This document shows positions 5,488 to 8,708 of a DNA stretch of 8,708 nt, piece after piece (within the stretch, counting starts at the first letter, position 1; each line of letters opens with the position of its first letter). The DNA comes from Actinomycetota bacterium (lineage in GTDB: Bacteria > Actinomycetota > Thermoleophilia > Gaiellales > Gaiellaceae). The translations under genes and the position numbers were made by a program. Under the pieces are notes generated by a model. It saw nothing but the letters and a program-made list of their open reading frames with translations, made no database searches and had not been told where the DNA came from. The DNA is taken from positions 1 through 8,708 of the forward strand of contig JACCTQ010000243.1 in assembly GCA_013812265.1 (NCBI GenBank), given 5' to 3'.

Positions 5488-7707
5488 ATGAGTACCCCAG
5501 AGCTCGTCACTGTCACGATCGACGACCGCGCCGTCCAGGTCCCGAAGGGAACCGGACTCGTGGAGACGGCGCTCGCCGCCGGCGTCGAGATCCCAGTCTT
5601 CTGCTACGAGCCGCGGCTCGGCCCCGCCGTGGGCGCCTGCCGGATGTGCCTCGTGGAAGTCGAGGGCATGCCGAAGCTTCAAGCGGGCTGCACGCTGACG
5701 GCGCAGGACGGTATGACCGTGCGCACGGCCCAGACTTCGGCCAAGGCTGCTGACGGGCAGAACGCCACCCTCGAGTTCCTGCTCGTCAACCACCCCCTCG
5801 ACTGTCCCGTCTGCGACAAGGGCGGGGAGTGCCCGCTCCAGGACCTGACGTTCCGTTACGGGCCTGGGAGGACTCGGATGACGTTCCCCAAGCTGACCTT
5901 CGACAAGCCCATTCCCATCAGCCCCACCATCGCGCTCGACCGCGAGCGCTGCATCCTCTGCTACAGGTGCACGCGCTTCTCCGAGGGCGTTTCCGAGGAC
6001 GGCGAGCTCGTGACCGTGAATCGCGGTGCACAGTCGATGATCGCGACCTTCGAGGACGAGCCGTACCGGGGGCGCTTCTCGGGAAACGTGATCGAGCTCT
6101 GCCCGGTAGGCGCGCTGACGTCAACGCAGTATCGCTTCCTGGCGCGGCCGTGGGAGATCCAGAACGTCCCGAGCGTGTGCGGCCTCTGCCCGGTCGGCTG
6201 CAACATCGACGTGACGACGCGCGAGGGCAAGGTAAAGCGCGTGCTCTCGCGCAACCACCCGGAAGTGGACGAGGGCTGGCTGTGCGACAAGGGCCGCTTC
6301 GCGTTCAGCCATCCGCACGCGCGCGACCGCATCACGGAGCCTCTGCGCCGGGTCCGGCGGCGCGGCTTCGAGGAGCTGTCCTGGGACGATGCCGTCGACG
6401 AGGCCGAGCGCATGCTGCGCGCGGCGGGCACGCGGATCGTCACCGCGCTCTCGGGATCCGAGACGATCGAGCAGGCCTACGCGCTCGGAAAGCTACTGCG
6501 CCAGGGGCTCGGCGCACATGCCGCGGTGCTACCGGAGGAGACGAGCACGGCACTGGACGCCCTCCGGCTTCCGCTGTCCGCGATTCGCGACGCCGAGCTC
6601 GTCGTCGTCGTCGGCGATCAGCCGGTCGAGGAGCGGGCGCCGGTCGTGGATTTGTGGCTGCGCGCTGCACGCCGTCGTGGTGCCGAGATCGTGACGATCG
6701 GGCCAACGGGCTCCATCCAGACGCCACCGGGCAGCGCTCCCCAGGTGTGCCGCGATCTCGCAGCGGAGAACAACGAGCTCGGCCGCAGGCTGCGGGGCGG
6801 GCAACGCTCGATCGTCATCTGGTCGGGCCCCGACGGTCGCGGCGGCGAGCACATCGCTGCGCTGGCACATGCGCTAGGTCTGGCCGACGTCGCCGGGTCC
6901 GGCGCCTTCTACCTGCCGGATACGCCGAACGGTCGCGGTGTCGCCGACGCCTGGTCGGCTGTCGCCGATGGCGAGCCGGCCGATCCCGAGCCCATCGCCC
7001 TGCTGATCGTGTCGGGCGACGAGGCCGCAGCCAACCCCGGCGTGCGGGCGCTCGCCGAGCGGGCGGAGATGGTACTCGCGATCACCATGTTCCAGGGCCT
7101 TGCCGTCGGTTGGGCCGACCTCGTCCTGCCGGGCACCAGTTATCTCGAGCGGGACGGCACGTACATGAATCTCGAAGGTCGCGTGCAGCGTCTGCGCCGC
7201 ACCGTCATCCCGCCCGCGCCTGACGAGCTGGCCTGGCTGGCGAAACTGGCCGGCCGATTCGGCGTCGAGCTCTCGCCCCACCCCTCACTGGTCTTCGAGG
7301 ACGTCTCGGCTCGCCTGTTCGGCGGACTCGCCTTCGCTGATATCGCCGCGACGGCGGCTTTGCCGACCCGCGCAAAAGCGGCTCCCCGCCCGCCGCTCCC
7401 CGAGCCCGAGCCGCAGCTCGGCGGCGATGGACTGCGCCTGCTGCGCTATCGGAGTCTCTTCTCCGGAGCCGCCGTGGAGCGAGTCGCCGAGCTCCAGTTC
7501 CAGCGGCCGGCGCGCGAGGTCGAGATCTCCCCCGAGGACGCTGCCGCCAAGGGCATCGCGAGCGGAAACGAGGTCGCCGTCCGCCACAACGGCACCTCAG
7601 TTGCCCTGCGGGCAACGCTCAATCGGCGGCTCGCACCCGGGGTCGTCCGCATAGCCGACGAACACGCCGGTGATCTCGGAGCACGGGTGGAGGTGGGTCG
7701 GGCATGA
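5488..7707 (+). CDS. nuoG: NADH-quinone oxidoreductase subunit G
   Basis: Largest peripheral subunit (75 kDa/Nqo3 homologue), 739 residues, holding the electron chain from NuoF towards NuoB. Ligands in order: N1b [2Fe-2S] at Cys39, Cys51, Cys54, Cys68 (here C-x11-C-x2-C, one residue longer than the usual C-x10-C-x2-C); N5 at His102, Cys106, Cys109, Cys115; N4 at Cys155, Cys158, Cys161, Cys205; and the extra bacterial N7 at Cys231, Cys234, Cys238, Cys266. From about residue 280 follows a molybdopterin-oxidoreductase-like domain without an obvious cofactor ligand, with LPGTSYLERDGTYMNLEGRV at 547-566, a proline-rich linker at 632-642 and a C-terminal barrel-like domain (about 676-735). ATG 5488 is chosen; the frame is open upstream to about 5176 but lies inside nuoF. 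GAGGT 12 nt upstream is a loose Shine-Dalgarno. It overlaps nuoH as ATGA. Confidence 0.96.
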   Translation: MSTPELVTVTIDDRAVQVPKGTGLVETALAAGVEIPVFCYEPRLGPAVGACRMCLVEVEGMPKLQAGCTLTAQDGMTVRTAQTSAKAADGQNATLEFLLVNHPLDCPVCDKGGECPLQDLTFRYGPGRTRMTFPKLTFDKPIPISPTIALDRERCILCYRCTRFSEGVSEDGELVTVNRGAQSMIATFEDEPYRGRFSGNVIELCPVGALTSTQYRFLARPWEIQNVPSVCGLCPVGCNIDVTTREGKVKRVLSRNHPEVDEGWLCDKGRFAFSHPHARDRITEPLRRVRRRGFEELSWDDAVDEAERMLRAAGTRIVTALSGSETIEQAYALGKLLRQGLGAHAAVLPEETSTALDALRLPLSAIRDAELVVVVGDQPVEERAPVVDLWLRAARRRGAEIVTIGPTGSIQTPPGSAPQVCRDLAAENNELGRRLRGGQRSIVIWSGPDGRGGEHIAALAHALGLADVAGSGAFYLPDTPNGRGVADAWSAVADGEPADPEPIALLIVSGDEAAANPGVRALAERAEMVLAITMFQGLAVGWADLVLPGTSYLERDGTYMNLEGRVQRLRRTVIPPAPDELAWLAKLAGRFGVELSPHPSLVFEDVSARLFGGLAFADIAATAALPTRAKAAPRPPLPEPEPQLGGDGLRLLRYRSLFSGAAVERVAELQFQRPAREVEISPEDAAAKGIASGNEVAVRHNGTSVALRATLNRRLAPGVVRIADEHAGDLGARVEVGRA

Positions 7708-8693
7708 ACGAGCCGTGGTGGATCGACGGGATTAAATCGGTCGTGATCGTCAACCTCGTGCTTCTGACCTTCGCGTACATGACCCTCGTCGAGCGCAAGG
7801 TGATGGCCCGCATGCAGCTCCGCTACGGTCCCAACCGCGCTGGCCCGTTCGGGCTCCTACAGCCGATGGCGGACCTCGTCAAGCTGATTCGCAAGGAGAG
7901 CTTCTTCCCGGCGAACGCGGTCGACACGCTCTACATCGCTGCGCCGGTGGTCTCCGCTGTGACCGCCTTGACGGCCTTCGCGGTTATCCCCTTCGGTCCG
8001 GGATGGGAGATCTTCGGGTACGACGTGTCGGGCTACGTCGTCAACGTGCCGATCGCGCTGATCCTGCTCTTCGCGCTGGGTTCCCTGGGAATCTACGGCT
8101 TCATTATCGGGGGTTGGGCGTCCGAGTCGAAGTACTCGTTGCTCGGCTCCATGCGCACCTGCGCGCAGCTCGTGTCCTACGAGGTCTCGCTGGCGCTCTC
8201 GGTGCTGGGTGTCGTGATCATGAGCGGGTCGCTCTCGCTCGTCGACATCGTCGACAAGCAGAACGAGACGATGTGGTTCTTCGTCCCGCAGTTCGTCGGC
8301 CTCATCACCTTCTTCATCGCGGGAATCGCGGAGACGAACCGGGCGCCGTTCGACCTTCCCGAGGCCGAGCAGGAGCTCGTCGCCGGCTACCACACCGAGT
8401 ACAGCGGGATGCGCTTCGGGCTCTTTCAGATGGCCGAGTACATCAACATGATCACGCTCTCGGCGCTCTGCGTGACGCTGTTCTTCGGCGGGTGGCACGG
8501 GTGGAACGACGACGTTCTCGGTCCGCTGTGGTTCATCCTCAAGCTGCTCATCATTCTGTTCGTCTTCATCTGGATGCGAGCCACGCTACCGCGCCTGCGC
8601 TACGACCAGCTGATGGCCTTCGGCTGGAAGATCCTGCTACCGGCCGCAACGCTGAACGCGCTCCTAACAGCGCTCCTGGTGGTGGCTCTATGA
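7704..8693 (+). CDS. nuoH: NADH-quinone oxidoreductase subunit H
   Basis: Membrane subunit (ND1/Nqo8 homologue), 329 residues, the normal size. It links the peripheral arm to the membrane arm and forms the quinone entry channel and E-channel. Seen: about eight hydrophobic segments (roughly 10-29, 75-95, 112-137, 157-175, 192-209, 247-262, 274-292, 306-328). Family signatures are LVERKVMARMQLRYGPNR (28-45), QPMADLVKLIRKE (53-65), ASESKYSLLGSMR (139-151) and the acidic loop AETNRAPFDLPEAEQELVAG (209-228) followed by YHTEYSGMRF. No key residue appears missing. Start ATG 7704 overlaps the nuoG stop (ATGA) with GGAGG 10 nt upstream. The stop overlaps the start of nuoI. Confidence 0.97.
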   Translation: MNEPWWIDGIKSVVIVNLVLLTFAYMTLVERKVMARMQLRYGPNRAGPFGLLQPMADLVKLIRKESFFPANAVDTLYIAAPVVSAVTALTAFAVIPFGPGWEIFGYDVSGYVVNVPIALILLFALGSLGIYGFIIGGWASESKYSLLGSMRTCAQLVSYEVSLALSVLGVVIMSGSLSLVDIVDKQNETMWFFVPQFVGLITFFIAGIAETNRAPFDLPEAEQELVAGYHTEYSGMRFGLFQMAEYINMITLSALCVTLFFGGWHGWNDDVLGPLWFILKLLIILFVFIWMRATLPRLRYDQLMAFGWKILLPAATLNALLTALLVVAL

Positions 8694-8708
8694 CCGGCTC
8701 CGGCCCTA
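8690..8708 (+). CDS. nuoI: Start of probable NADH-quinone oxidoreductase subunit I (partial)
   Basis: ATG 8690 overlaps the nuoH stop as ATGA and opens a frame (MTGSGP) to the right edge. Only six codons are visible, so the identity rests on the fixed gene order nuoH-nuoI and on the same overlap style as nuoG-nuoH, not on sequence. NuoI would carry clusters N6a and N6b. Confidence 0.55.

Noticed and set aside
6330..7707. Active molybdenum enzyme in the C-terminal half of NuoG
   Set aside because: The molybdopterin-oxidoreductase-like fold is a known vestige in NuoG. I see no catalytic Cys/Sec context, and the N-terminal cluster set is that of complex I.
1..8708. CRISPR array, insertion sequence, tRNA or rRNA gene
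   Set aside because: No regularly spaced direct repeats, transposase-like protein, terminal repeats or cloverleaf structure were seen. Nearly all sequence is accounted for by the listed genes.

Overview
The window is about 65-70% GC and packed with genes. It carries the 5' two-thirds of a proton-pumping NADH:quinone oxidoreductase (complex I, nuo) operon on the + strand, in the classical order nuoA-B-C-D-E-F-G-H with the first codons of nuoI at the right edge. Upstream, on the - strand, lie an A-type iron-sulfur carrier (ErpA/IscA-like) and the N-terminal part of a thioredoxin-reductase-like ferredoxin-NADP+ reductase. The protein style (a NuoC with a ~35-residue loop insertion, a NuoG with a C-x11-C-x2-C N1b motif, GTG starts, high GC) suggests an actinobacterial lineage, most likely Thermoleophilia (Gaiellales/Solirubrobacterales-like). 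That placement is inferred from memory of family sequences, not from a search.

Layout. 1-260 (-): ferredoxin-NADP+ reductase, cut by the left edge. 262-291: a palindrome that overlaps the erpA stop codon and ends one base before the reductase start codon. 288-707 (-): erpA-like gene. 708-878: a 171-bp divergent intergenic region that should hold both promoters; no convincing promoter boxes were found. 879-8693 (+): nuoA to nuoH, then nuoI from 8690. Most junctions are overlapping or within a few bases (A/B 13 bp, B/C GTGA, C/D 5 nt gap, E/F 11 bp, F/G 2 nt gap, G/H ATGA, H/I ATGA), indicating one transcript with translational coupling. The exception is nuoD/nuoE, where a 58-nt spacer carries a perfect 13-bp-arm hairpin starting inside the nuoD stop region, plus a second smaller inverted repeat.

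Together: NuoE, F and G form the NADH-oxidising arm (FMN and most Fe-S clusters), NuoB, C and D the connecting quinone module (cluster N2 and the quinone-site residues), and NuoA and H the start of the membrane arm. All recognisable cluster ligands are present, so the enzyme looks complete and functional as far as it is visible. The divergent ErpA-like protein plausibly helps mature these clusters.

I see no mobile element, CRISPR array, RNA gene or new multi-gene system. The core content is ordinary. The points worth a second look are the two palindromes that share a design and both sit on a stop codon, the mini-ORF bridging nuoD to nuoE, the Cys/His tail on the carrier protein, and the NuoC insertion.
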